Shown here piece by piece: positions 1 through 7,507 of a stretch of 58,649 nt of DNA (positions within the stretch are counted from its first letter, which is position 1; the number at the start of each line of letters is the position of its first letter). Under the pieces are notes generated by a model. The model searched no databases, had not been told where the DNA came from, and saw nothing but the letters and a program-made list of their open reading frames with translations. Source of the DNA: Rhodospirillales bacterium (GTDB taxonomy: Bacteria > Pseudomonadota > Alphaproteobacteria > Acetobacterales > Acetobacteraceae). Made by a program: the position numbers and the translations under genes. Where the stretch lies: assembly GCA_025362815.1 (NCBI GenBank), contig JANYFG010000091.1, positions 1 through 58,649 on the forward strand. Reading direction: 5' to 3'.

Positions 1-136
1 TTGAGAACATGTTCGGCAAACTTAAAGACTGGAGGCGCATCCACACGCGCTACGATCGTTGCGCACACACCTTCTTCTCAGCCATCGCAATCGCAGCCGT
101 GGTCATCTTCTGGCTCTGATCAATGAGTCCTGACCC
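1..136 (+). mobile_element. Right end of an IS5-family insertion sequence
   Basis: The first 119 bases encode the C-terminus of an IS5-family transposase. The stop codon is followed within 5 nt by GAGTCCTGACCC (125-136), which I read as the right terminal inverted repeat; reversed it gives GGGTCAGGACTC. The next bases (TA at 137-138) fit the TA-containing target duplication used by this family. The left end lies outside the window, so element length and completeness cannot be judged. The boundary at 136 is an inference from the repeat-like end and the flanking TA. Confidence 0.75.
3..119 (+). CDS. IS5-family transposase, C-terminal fragment
   Basis: The reading frame is open from the window edge to TGA at 117-119 and encodes 38 residues beginning E-N-M-F-G-K-L-K-D-W-R-R-I and ending in a hydrophobic A-A-V-V-I-F-W-L. 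This is the characteristic C-terminus of IS5-family DDE transposases: the Glu of the E-N-M-F/E-R-x-F segment is the last catalytic residue, followed by the R-Y-D-R segment and a terminal hydrophobic stretch. The 5' part is cut by the window edge. It encodes the enzyme that moves the IS and is not part of a host pathway. The family match is strong; the subgroup is not certain. Confidence 0.85.
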   Translation, partial: ENMFGKLKDWRRIHTRYDRCAHTFFSAIAIAAVVIFWL

Positions 137-1857
137 TAAGCCGCATGCCCAAACTGCGCATCATGCAACCGCCGATACGCGCCATCCGCCTGCAGCAACG
201 CCTCATGCCGCCCCTGTTCCGCCACGCCGTCGCTGTCGATCACCACGATCCGGTCGGCCTTTTGGATCGTCGCCAGCCGATGCGCGATCACCAGGGTCGT
301 CCGCCCCACCGACAGCTCCGCCAACGACTGCTGAATGGCCCGCTCCGTCTCGCTGTCGAGCGCCGATGTCGCCTCGTCCAGAATAAGGATCGCCGGGTTC
401 TTCAAAAACATCCGCGCGATCGCCATGCGCTGCTTCTGCCCGCCCGACAGCTTCACGCCCCGCTCGCCGATCACCGTCTCCAACCCGTCCGGCATCGCAG
501 CGATGGTGTCCTCCAGCCGCGCCCGGCGAATGGCATCCTCGATATCCTCGAGCGACGCACCCAGACGCCCATAGGCGATATTCTCCCGTATCGTGCCCGC
601 GAACAGAAAAACATCCTGCTGCACGATGCCGATCTGCGCCCGCAGGGATTGCAGCGTCATGGCGCGAACATCGATGCCGTCGATGGTGATCCGGCCCGAG
701 AGTGCCTCGTAGAACCGCGGCAACAACGAGCAGATCGTGGTCTTGCCCGCCCCCGAGGGCCCCACGAACGCCACCGTCTCACCGGCCCGGATCGACAGGT
801 CGATGCCGTCCAGAATGATGCGCTCCGGCGTGTAGCCGAACACCACGCCCTCATAGGTGATGTCGCCGCGCAGATGTCCCACCGCCACCGCACCGGGCCT
901 GTCGACGATATCGGGCGCGATCGCCAGCAGCTCGGTGTAGCGGCGAAACCCCGCCACACCCTTCGGATAGCTTTCGATCACCGAGTTGATCTTCTCGATC
1001 GGCCGCAGGAACACGCCCACCAGCAACAGGAAACTCACGAACCCACCGTTGCTGAGCTGGCCGTGCAGCACGAACCAGGCGCCGGTGATCATCACGATCA
1101 TCTGCGTCAGCCGCATGCTGAGATACGTGAGCGACACCGTCGCCGCCATCAGCCGGTAGGCGTCGAGCTTGGTGGTGCGATACTTGTCGTTGTCGACCGC
1201 GAACATCGCGCGCTCATGGTCCTCGCGGCCGAACGCCTGCACCACCCGCATGCCGCCCACATTCTCCTCGATGCGTGCGTTGAACGCCCCCACCCGGGCG
1301 AACAGCATCCGGAAATTCTGCGTCATCCGGCCGCCGTAGCGCGTGCTCACATACGCGGTGATCGGCACCACCACGGCGGTGATCAGCGCCAGCTGCACGT
1401 TCACCGCCATCATCAGCAGGAACGCGCCCACGAACGTCATCACCGCGATGAACAGATCCTCCGGCCCGTGATGAGCCACTTCGCCCACCTCCTCCAGATC
1501 CTTCGTCACCCGCGCCACCAGATGCCCGGTCTTCTGATTGTCGTAGAACCGGAAAGACAGTTTCTGCAGATGATCGAACGCGCGGCGACGCATCTCGGTC
1601 TCGATATTGATGCCCAGCACGTGGCCCCAATACGTCACCACCGCCATCAGCGCCGAGTTGGTGAGATAGACCGCCAACAGCCCGGCGGAGGCGAGCACGA
1701 TCAGCCCCCAGTCCTGCCCCGGCAACAGCCGGTCGATGAACGCCCGCACCGCCATGGGAAAGCCGAGTTCCAGCAGCCCAGAAATAACGGCACAGCCGAA
1801 ATCCAGCAGGAACAACCGCCGATGCGGCCGGTAATAAGCAAAGAACTGCCGCAGCAT
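136..1857 (-). CDS. ABC exporter, fused permease/ATPase (MsbA-like)
   Basis: 573 aa, a half-size exporter: about 300 residues of membrane domain (six predicted helices, starting F-F-A-Y-Y-R-P-H) followed by a nucleotide-binding domain with Walker A GPSGAGKT, Q-loop, signature LSGGQKQR, Walker B LILDEATSALD and a switch His in IAHRLAT. As a homodimer it would export a lipid or other hydrophobic substrate across the inner membrane; the substrate cannot be read from sequence. It starts 6 nt after the M20 amidohydrolase stop, so the two are probably co-transcribed. The stop codon TAG (136-138) lies exactly at the presumed IS5 junction, so the natural C-terminus may have been slightly altered by the insertion. 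Confidence 0.9.
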   Translation of the reverse strand: MLRQFFAYYRPHRRLFLLDFGCAVISGLLELGFPMAVRAFIDRLLPGQDWGLIVLASAGLLAVYLTNSALMAVVTYWGHVLGINIETEMRRRAFDHLQKLSFRFYDNQKTGHLVARVTKDLEEVGEVAHHGPEDLFIAVMTFVGAFLLMMAVNVQLALITAVVVPITAYVSTRYGGRMTQNFRMLFARVGAFNARIEENVGGMRVVQAFGREDHERAMFAVDNDKYRTTKLDAYRLMAATVSLTYLSMRLTQMIVMITGAWFVLHGQLSNGGFVSFLLLVGVFLRPIEKINSVIESYPKGVAGFRRYTELLAIAPDIVDRPGAVAVGHLRGDITYEGVVFGYTPERIILDGIDLSIRAGETVAFVGPSGAGKTTICSLLPRFYEALSGRITIDGIDVRAMTLQSLRAQIGIVQQDVFLFAGTIRENIAYGRLGASLEDIEDAIRRARLEDTIAAMPDGLETVIGERGVKLSGGQKQRMAIARMFLKNPAILILDEATSALDSETERAIQQSLAELSVGRTTLVIAHRLATIQKADRIVVIDSDGVAEQGRHEALLQADGAYRRLHDAQFGHAA

Positions 1858-1863
1858 GAGGAC

Positions 1864-3057
1864 CTATCCCAAATTCAGCTCAGCCTCGACAAGCTTCACC
1901 CACCAGGCCGCACCCAGGGGAATGATCGCGTCGTTGAAATCGAACTTCGGCGTGTGCAGACCGTGCGCAATCCCGTCGGCAGCCACACCCTGGCCGATGA
2001 AGATGAACGCGCCGGGCTTGGCCTCCAGCATATACGCGAAATCCTCGCCGCCCGTCACCGCAATCGCCTGCGTCTCCACCGCCGCATCGCCCACCAGCGC
2101 CTTGGCGGCATTGGCGGCCACGATCGTCTGATCGGCGTGATTGACCAGCGGGTTGGTGCCCCAGCTGATCGAGAACTCGGCCGAGGCGCTATGCAGCGCC
2201 GCCAGCCCATGCGCCAACTCCGCCATGCGCGTGTCGATCACCGCCTGGGTCTCCTTCGTGAAGCACCGCGCCGTGCCGCCCACCGCCAACACGGCCGGCA
2301 TCACGTTCAACGACTGCGCCGAGCCGCCTTCGATATGCCCCACCGAAATCACCGCCGTCTCCAGCGGCGCCACGTTGCGGCTCACGATGGTCTGCAACGC
2401 CAGGATATACTCGGCCATCACCACCGTGATGTCGGACGCCAGATGCGGGGTCGCCCCGCCATGCCCGCCGGTGCCGCGAAACGTCACGTTCCAGCGCGAC
2501 GTCGCCGCCAGAAACGGCCCCGGCTTGATGGAGAACTGACCCACGGGCAGCCCGGGAATGTTGTGCATCCCATAGACGCTGTCGACCGGAAACCGCTCGA
2601 ACAGCCCGTCTTTGAGCATCTTCAACGCGCCACCACGGCCTTCCTCGGCAGGCTGGAAGATCAGCTGCACGGTGCCACTGAAATCCCGGTTCGCCGCCAG
2701 ATGCTGGGCGGCGCCCAATAGCATGGTGGTATGCCCGTCATGCCCGCACGCATGCATGGTGCCGGGCGTGGTGGACGCATGCGCCGCCCCCGTCGTCTCG
2801 TGTATGGCCAGCGCGTCCATATCCGCCCGCAGCCCGATGGCGCGCTGGCCGGGCAGCCGCCCCTTGATGGTCCCCACCACCCCGGTGCCGCCCACACGTT
2901 CCGTCACCTCGATCCCCCATTCCCGCAGCTTCGCCGCCACCAGTGCCGCGGTGCGCACCTCCTCCAGCCCCATCTCCGGATGCGCATGAATGTCGCGACG
3001 TATGGCGGTGAGCTCGGCATGCTGTGTGCTGATCTGCGCGATCACGGGATCGGTCAT
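1864..3057 (-). CDS. M20 family metallo-amidohydrolase (hippurate hydrolase-like)
   Basis: 397 aa from the ATG at 3057 (MTDPVIAQIS); in-frame ATGs at 3069 and further upstream exist but the conserved family start (aromatic/His-rich I-R-R-D-I-H-A-H-P-E) supports a short N-terminus. Metal-binding motifs are visible: M-H-A-C-G-H-D-G-H near residue 100, E-E-G after F-Q-P-A, and G-G-E-D-F-A near the C-terminus. Family members hydrolyse N-acyl amino acids or related amides in the cytoplasm; the exact substrate is unknown. It is the first gene of a likely two-gene unit with the ABC exporter and is divergent from the dehydrogenase at 3188. No strong Shine-Dalgarno is seen. Confidence 0.88.
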   Translation of the reverse strand: MTDPVIAQISTQHAELTAIRRDIHAHPEMGLEEVRTAALVAAKLREWGIEVTERVGGTGVVGTIKGRLPGQRAIGLRADMDALAIHETTGAAHASTTPGTMHACGHDGHTTMLLGAAQHLAANRDFSGTVQLIFQPAEEGRGGALKMLKDGLFERFPVDSVYGMHNIPGLPVGQFSIKPGPFLAATSRWNVTFRGTGGHGGATPHLASDITVVMAEYILALQTIVSRNVAPLETAVISVGHIEGGSAQSLNVMPAVLAVGGTARCFTKETQAVIDTRMAELAHGLAALHSASAEFSISWGTNPLVNHADQTIVAANAAKALVGDAAVETQAIAVTGGEDFAYMLEAKPGAFIFIGQGVAADGIAHGLHTPKFDFNDAIIPLGAAWWVKLVEAELNLG

Positions 3058-3187
3058 CGGAAATCTCATTGCTGGTTGATTGCCCACAAGCGTGGTCCGA
3101 ACGGGCCGCCGGCGCAACCGGGACAATGCCTTGCCTTGGCACGGGGCGTCACTCTAGCGTTGCGGCAAAGATCACAAGGCGGCAGCC

Positions 3188-4138
3188 ATGACGGACAAAT
3201 CACGGATCGGCTTCATCGGCATCGGCAACATGGGCTGGCCGATGGCCGCCTGCCTCTTCCACGCCGGCCACGACGTCGCCGTCTTCGACCATCGCCGCAT
3301 CACCGCCGAGACCTTCGCCCAATCCGTGGGCGGCACCGCGCCCGACACGCTGGGCGAGCTGGCCCGATCCTGCGACATCATCGTCACCATGCTGCCCACC
3401 AGCGCCGCCGTGGCCGCCGTGCTGGGCCAGATCGAAACCGCTCTGCGCCCCGGCACCATCCTGATCGACATGACCTCGGGCGTCCCCGCCGAAACCCGCA
3501 CGCTCGCGGCCCTGGCCGCCGAACACGGCGCCTTCCTGATCGACGCCCCGGTCTCGGGCGGCGTGTCGCGCGCCAAAACCGGCCAGCTGGCCATCATGGT
3601 GGGCGGCGCGCCCCACATCGTCGAACGCGCCCGGCCCATCCTGCAGGCCATGGGCTCCAGCCTCACCCATTGCGGCGATGTCGGCGCCGCCCACGCCATG
3701 AAGGCGCTCAACAACCTCGTCAGCGCCGGCGGCTTCCTTATCGGAATCGAGGCGCTCCTCATCGGCCAGCGCTTCGGCCTCGACCCGAAACTGATGGTGG
3801 ACGTGCTGAACGCCTCCACCGGCATGAACAACAGCACCCAGAAGAAATTCGCCCAGTTCGTCCTCTCCCGCAGCTTCGACAGCGGCTTCGGGCTCGACCT
3901 GATGCTGAAAGACCTCACCATCGCGCTGGGCGTCGCGCGCGACACCGCAACCCCCGTGCCCTTCGCCAGCCTCTGCCGCGAGCTCTCAGCCGCGGCCGCG
4001 TCGATGCTGGGGCAGGGGGCGGATCACACCGAGCTGGCCCGGATCTCGGAAAAGCTGGCCGGCACCGAGCTCGGGGGGCCTATGTCCCCGACCAAACCGG
4101 GGGCCGCTTGCCCAGGAACGCCTCCATCCCCTCCTTGA
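3188..4138 (+). CDS. 3-hydroxyisobutyrate dehydrogenase-family NAD(P) oxidoreductase
   Basis: 316 aa beta-hydroxyacid dehydrogenase. The N-terminal Rossmann motif G-F-I-G-I-G-N-M-G (from about residue 8), substrate motif D-A-P-V-S-G-G near 118 and catalytic-Lys region M-K-A-L-N-N-L near 170 are all present. Family members oxidise beta-hydroxy acids or reduce semialdehydes; this protein is only distantly like the mmsB product at 32926, so the substrate is open (tartronate semialdehyde or a sugar acid are alternatives). AAGG lies 11 nt before the ATG. The C-terminal 20 residues (Pro/Gly-rich) run 59 nt into the convergent crotonase gene, longer than usual for the family, suggesting loss of an original stop. 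Confidence 0.85.
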   Translation: MTDKSRIGFIGIGNMGWPMAACLFHAGHDVAVFDHRRITAETFAQSVGGTAPDTLGELARSCDIIVTMLPTSAAVAAVLGQIETALRPGTILIDMTSGVPAETRTLAALAAEHGAFLIDAPVSGGVSRAKTGQLAIMVGGAPHIVERARPILQAMGSSLTHCGDVGAAHAMKALNNLVSAGGFLIGIEALLIGQRFGLDPKLMVDVLNASTGMNNSTQKKFAQFVLSRSFDSGFGLDLMLKDLTIALGVARDTATPVPFASLCRELSAAAASMLGQGADHTELARISEKLAGTELGGPMSPTKPGAACPGTPPSPP

Positions 4139-4874
4139 AATCGGCGCTCATGTAGCACGAAAGAATGAGATCCTTGCCCATCCCGTCATAGGTCCGCTCC
4201 TTCAGCCGCCGCAGCGCCTCCTTCGTGGCGCGCAACGTCAGCGGCGCATGGCTCGCCACCAGCCGCGCCAACGCCTCCGCCCGCGTGGCCAACGCCGCGT
4301 GATCGCTCACAATCTCGCTGATCATGCCGACCAACTTCGCCTCCTCAGCCTCCACCAGCCGCGCGGTGAAGATGATCTCCTTGGTCCGCGCCGCCCCGAT
4401 CAGTTCCACCAGCCGCGCATAGTTCGACATCGACAGGCAGTTGCCCAACGTGCGCGCAATCGGAAACCCGAACCGCGCGTTCGCCGTCGCAATCCGCAGG
4501 TCGCAGGAAAACGCGATCCCCGCGCCGCCACCCGTGCACGCCCCACCCACCGCCGCAATCGTCGGCACCCGACACGCCTCGAGCGTGCCCAGCACCTTGT
4601 CGATCCGCGCCTCGTAATCCAGCGCATCCTGCGGCGTCGAGAACGCCCGGAACTGCGAAATATCCGTCCCCGCCGCGAATGCCTTCTCGCCGGCGCCGGT
4701 GATTACCAAGGCCTTGATCGTGTCATCGGTGTTGATGTCCGCGCAGATCGCCGCCAGGCGCTCATACATCGGAAACGTCATCGCATTGCGCGCCTGCGGA
4801 CGATTGAACGTCACGAACGCAATCCCATCACGAACCTCGTGCAGCAGCTCGGCCGGCGCCACGGTATCAGCCAT
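4080..4874 (-). CDS. Crotonase-superfamily protein (enoyl-CoA hydratase/isomerase fold)
   Basis: 264 aa crotonase fold. The oxyanion-hole segments are present (A-A-G-T-D near residue 68 and A-C-T-G-G-G-A-G near 110). The two glutamates used by classical enoyl-CoA hydratases (in G-G-G-C-E and G-x-P-E) align here with Gly and Ile, so simple hydratase activity is doubtful; isomerase, dehydratase, thioesterase or decarboxylase chemistry on an acyl-CoA is possible. Its ATG overlaps the CoA-transferase stop by one base (TGATG), so it is translationally coupled and probably acts on the CoA ester that enzyme makes. The 3' end overlaps the convergent dehydrogenase gene. Confidence 0.85.
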   Translation of the reverse strand: MADTVAPAELLHEVRDGIAFVTFNRPQARNAMTFPMYERLAAICADINTDDTIKALVITGAGEKAFAAGTDISQFRAFSTPQDALDYEARIDKVLGTLEACRVPTIAAVGGACTGGGAGIAFSCDLRIATANARFGFPIARTLGNCLSMSNYARLVELIGAARTKEIIFTARLVEAEEAKLVGMISEIVSDHAALATRAEALARLVASHAPLTLRATKEALRRLKERTYDGMGKDLILSCYMSADFKEGMEAFLGKRPPVWSGT

Positions 4875-6052
4875 CAGATCACTCCCTGTGCGCGAAAAGC
4901 GCTTATGTGGTCAGCGGTGTAGCCGAGTTCGCCCAGCACCGCATCGGTATCCGCGCCCAGCTCGGCGATGGCGGTATGAACCGAGGCCGGCGTGCGGCTC
5001 AGCTTGATCGGCTGCCCCACGATATCGATCGGCCCCAAAACCGCGTGCTCCACGCGTGCCACCATGCCCAGATGCCGCACCTGCGGATCGGCGAACACCT
5101 CGTCCATCCCATAGATCGGCCCCGCCGGCACCTCCGCCCGATTGAGCGCGTCCACCCAATACGCCGATGTCTGTGTGCCCGTCACAGTCGCGATCCGCGC
5201 ATTCAGCGCCACCCGGTTCACTGACCGCGCCTTGGGCGTTTCGAACAACGGATCGTCGATCGCATCCTCCAGCCCCAACGCCCGGCACAGCCGCACATAG
5301 ATCGCCGTCCCCGCCGTCGCGATATTGATGAACCCGTCCGACGTGGCGAACACCCCGGTCGGAATGTTCGTCGGGTGATCGTTGCCGGCCTGCCCCGGCA
5401 CCTCGCCCTCCATCAGCGTTCGCGCCGCCTGGAAATCCATCATCGCGATCTGCGACGCCAAAAGACTGGTCTGCACCCACTGCCCCAGGCCGGACACCTC
5501 ACGCTCCAGCAGCGCGATCATGATCCCCTGCGCCGTGAAATGCCCGGTCGACAGATCCGCCAACGGAATCCCCGCCCGCATCGGCCCCTCTCCGGGCGCC
5601 CCCGTCACCGACATCAGCCCGCCCATCCCCTGCGCGATCTGATCGAACCCGGGCCGCATCCGATACGGCCCGTCCTCCCCGAAACCCGACATGCTGGCAT
5701 AGACCAGGCGCGGATTGACCGCAGACATCGCGGCATACCCGATCCCCAGCCGATCCTTCACATCGGGCCGGAAATTCTCCACCAGCACATCCGCCCACGC
5801 CACTAGCTTCGTCAGGATGGCCACGCCATCAGCCGACTTCAGATTCAGCGCCACGCAGCGCTTGTTGCGATGCAGGTTCTGAAAATCAGACCCATGCCGT
5901 GGCCCGCCCAGCCCGGCATCCCCCGCATCGGTGGCCTCCACCTTGATCACCTGTGCGCCGTGATCGGCAAACTGCCGCACGCAGGTCGGCCCCGCCCGCA
6001 CCCGCGTCAGGTCCAGGATCTTGAATCGTGAAAGTGCCTGGGGCGTGGCCAT
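4874..6052 (-). CDS. Family III CoA-transferase (CaiB/BaiF)
   Basis: 392 aa from the ATG at 6052 (MATPQALSRFKILDLTR). Family III CoA-transferases begin close to this I-L-D-L-T-R motif, so the in-frame extension to 6232 is rejected. The catalytic Asp is probably in P-L-A-D-L-S-T-G near residue 173, and the Q-V-I-K-V-E and N-L-K segments are typical. The enzyme moves CoA between two organic acids. It is coupled by a one-base overlap to the crotonase gene, suggesting a short acyl-CoA catabolic module (compare the caiB/caiD pairing). The substrate is not evident. Confidence 0.9.
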   Translation of the reverse strand: MATPQALSRFKILDLTRVRAGPTCVRQFADHGAQVIKVEATDAGDAGLGGPRHGSDFQNLHRNKRCVALNLKSADGVAILTKLVAWADVLVENFRPDVKDRLGIGYAAMSAVNPRLVYASMSGFGEDGPYRMRPGFDQIAQGMGGLMSVTGAPGEGPMRAGIPLADLSTGHFTAQGIMIALLEREVSGLGQWVQTSLLASQIAMMDFQAARTLMEGEVPGQAGNDHPTNIPTGVFATSDGFINIATAGTAIYVRLCRALGLEDAIDDPLFETPKARSVNRVALNARIATVTGTQTSAYWVDALNRAEVPAGPIYGMDEVFADPQVRHLGMVARVEHAVLGPIDIVGQPIKLSRTPASVHTAIAELGADTDAVLGELGYTADHISAFRAQGVI

Positions 6053-6138
6053 CGGGGCTCTCGTCTGACGTGGGCGGCAACTATGGGCGGCACCGGCCAG
6101 ACGTGCAAATCTGAGGAAACCCTCGCCAGGAGCCGCCA

Positions 6139-7356
6139 ATGTCCGAACTGTCCCCCGTGCGCCCGGAAGAAATCGGCCTGTCCGCACACCGCCTCGGCCG
6201 CATCGATGGCTGGATGGACGCGCTGGTCGCAAGCGGCAAACTCCCCGGCGCCAGCGTGCTCATCGCGCGGCGCGGCCAGGTCGGCTATTTCCGCGCCACA
6301 GGCATGGCCGACATCGCCCGCGCCACACCGATGCAGGCCGATACCATCGTGCGCATCTACTCCATGACCAAGCCGCTCACCTCGGCGGCGATCATGATGC
6401 TGTATGAGGAAGGCCGTTTTCAGCTCGACGATCCCATCACCCGGTTTCTGCCGTCTTTCGCCCACCAGCGCGTGGCCGTCGGCGGCAACGCGGCGAAGAT
6501 GGAAACCGTGCCGGCCATCCGCGCCATCACCTTCCGCGACCTTCTGACCCACACCTCCGGCCTCACCTACGGCTTCATGGCGGCAACCTTGGTGGACGCC
6601 CAGTATCGCGCCACAGGCGTCGACTTTCAGACCGCCGATGCCACCCTGGGCGAGATCGTCGAAAAAGCCGCCGCCGTTCCCCTGCTGGCCCAGCCCGGCA
6701 CCGCGTGGAACTACTCCATCGCCACCGACGTGCTGGGCCATCTCGTCGCCGTCATCTCCGGCCAAAGCTTCGACAGCTTCGTCCACGACCGCCTGCTGAC
6801 CCCTTTGGGCATGACCGACACCGGCTTCGTCGTGCCGCCCGAAAAGATCGCACGCTTCGCCGCCAACTACGTCCCGTCCCCCGAGGGCCTGGCGTTGTTT
6901 GACGACCCCGCCACCAGCCGCTTCACCCAGCCGGGCAAGATTCCGTCCGGCGGCGGCGGCCTCCTCTCCACCGCCGGCGACTACCTCGCCTTTTGCACCA
7001 TGATGCTGAACAAGGGCGTCCACGAAGGCCACCAGCTTCTCAGCCGCAAAACCGTGGAGCTCATGACCGCCAACCACCTCGGCGGCGACATGGCATCCCT
7101 CGGCACCAGGCGCTTCAGCGAATCGAACTATGAAGGCGTGGGCTTCGGTCTTGGCTTTTCCGTCACGCTGGACCCCGCCCGCGCCCAGATCCTCGGCTCT
7201 GCTGGCGAATATGCCTGGGGCGGCGCCGCCAGCACCGCCTTCTGGATCGACCCGGCGGAGGAGCTGATCGTGATTCTTCTCACCCAGCTCACCCCTTCCA
7301 GCACCTACCCCATCCGCCGCGAGCTCCGCGTGCTGACCTATCAGTCGCTCATCTGA
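6139..7356 (+). CDS. Class C beta-lactamase-like serine hydrolase (EstB-type)
   Basis: 405 aa. The S-x-x-K motif is S75-M-T-K78, the second-motif Tyr is Y192 (N-Y-S-I), and a C-terminal W-G-G replaces the K-T-G of true beta-lactamases, as in EstB-type esterases and transesterases. There is no signal peptide, so it is probably cytoplasmic and more likely an esterase than an antibiotic-resistance enzyme. AGGAG lies 8 nt before the ATG. It is divergent from the CoA-transferase, with only 86 nt between starts, and ends in a strong hairpin at 7365-7398. Confidence 0.88.
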   Translation: MSELSPVRPEEIGLSAHRLGRIDGWMDALVASGKLPGASVLIARRGQVGYFRATGMADIARATPMQADTIVRIYSMTKPLTSAAIMMLYEEGRFQLDDPITRFLPSFAHQRVAVGGNAAKMETVPAIRAITFRDLLTHTSGLTYGFMAATLVDAQYRATGVDFQTADATLGEIVEKAAAVPLLAQPGTAWNYSIATDVLGHLVAVISGQSFDSFVHDRLLTPLGMTDTGFVVPPEKIARFAANYVPSPEGLALFDDPATSRFTQPGKIPSGGGGLLSTAGDYLAFCTMMLNKGVHEGHQLLSRKTVELMTANHLGGDMASLGTRRFSESNYEGVGFGLGFSVTLDPARAQILGSAGEYAWGGAASTAFWIDPAEELIVILLTQLTPSSTYPIRRELRVLTYQSLI

Positions 7357-7364
7357 GGGGATCC

Positions 7365-7398
7365 TGGGCTCTCGGATCGGGGGGGATCCGAGAGCCCA
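7365..7398 (+). terminator. 14-bp stem hairpin downstream of the serine hydrolase
   Basis: TGGGCTCTCGGATC (7365-7378) pairs perfectly with GATCCGAGAGCCCA (7385-7398) around a loop of six G. It begins 8 nt after the TGA. No T-run follows, so it may act as a 3'-end stabiliser or factor-assisted terminator rather than a classical intrinsic terminator. Confidence 0.65.
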
Positions 7399-7458
7399 TT
7401 CCACGCGCCACTCGGCAGGGGGGTGCCTCGCGTCGCGATCTGCAAAGCCTAAAAGGTT

Positions 7459-7492
7459 GAAGTTTTTTGGTTCTTTTGTTCACAAAAGAACA
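7459..7492 (+). repeat. Dispersed AT-rich repeat, copy R1 (module B only)
   Basis: A 34-bp copy of module B: a GAAGTTTTTTG head followed by the hairpin GTTCTTTTG-TTCA-CAAAAGAAC. The same 34 bp recur at 13311, 18440, 28121 and 53571, and as a near-complete copy in reverse at 9409. This copy has no module A nearby and lacks the ATG that precedes four of the others. It lies between convergent genes, 15 nt from the prpE stop. Confidence 0.9.
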
Positions 7493-7507
7493 TCTTAACC
7501 TGTGTGC

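Noticed and set aside
145-2721. Very long plus-strand reading frame opposite the exporter and amidohydrolase genes
   Set aside because: Arg/His/Gln-rich composition with no domain; it is the antisense frame of two clear genes in GC-rich DNA. Similar antisense frames at 15551-17644, 25552-27831, 10417-11853 and 57046-58482 were rejected for the same reason.
6053-6232. 60-residue N-terminal extension of the CoA-transferase
   Set aside because: It overlaps the divergent serine hydrolase gene and is Arg/Gly-rich; family III CoA-transferases start close to the I-L-D-L-T-R motif.
6139-7356. Antibiotic-resistance beta-lactamase
   Set aside because: No signal peptide, W-G-G in place of K-T-G, and Y-S-I at the second motif fit EstB-type esterases better than a true class C beta-lactamase.
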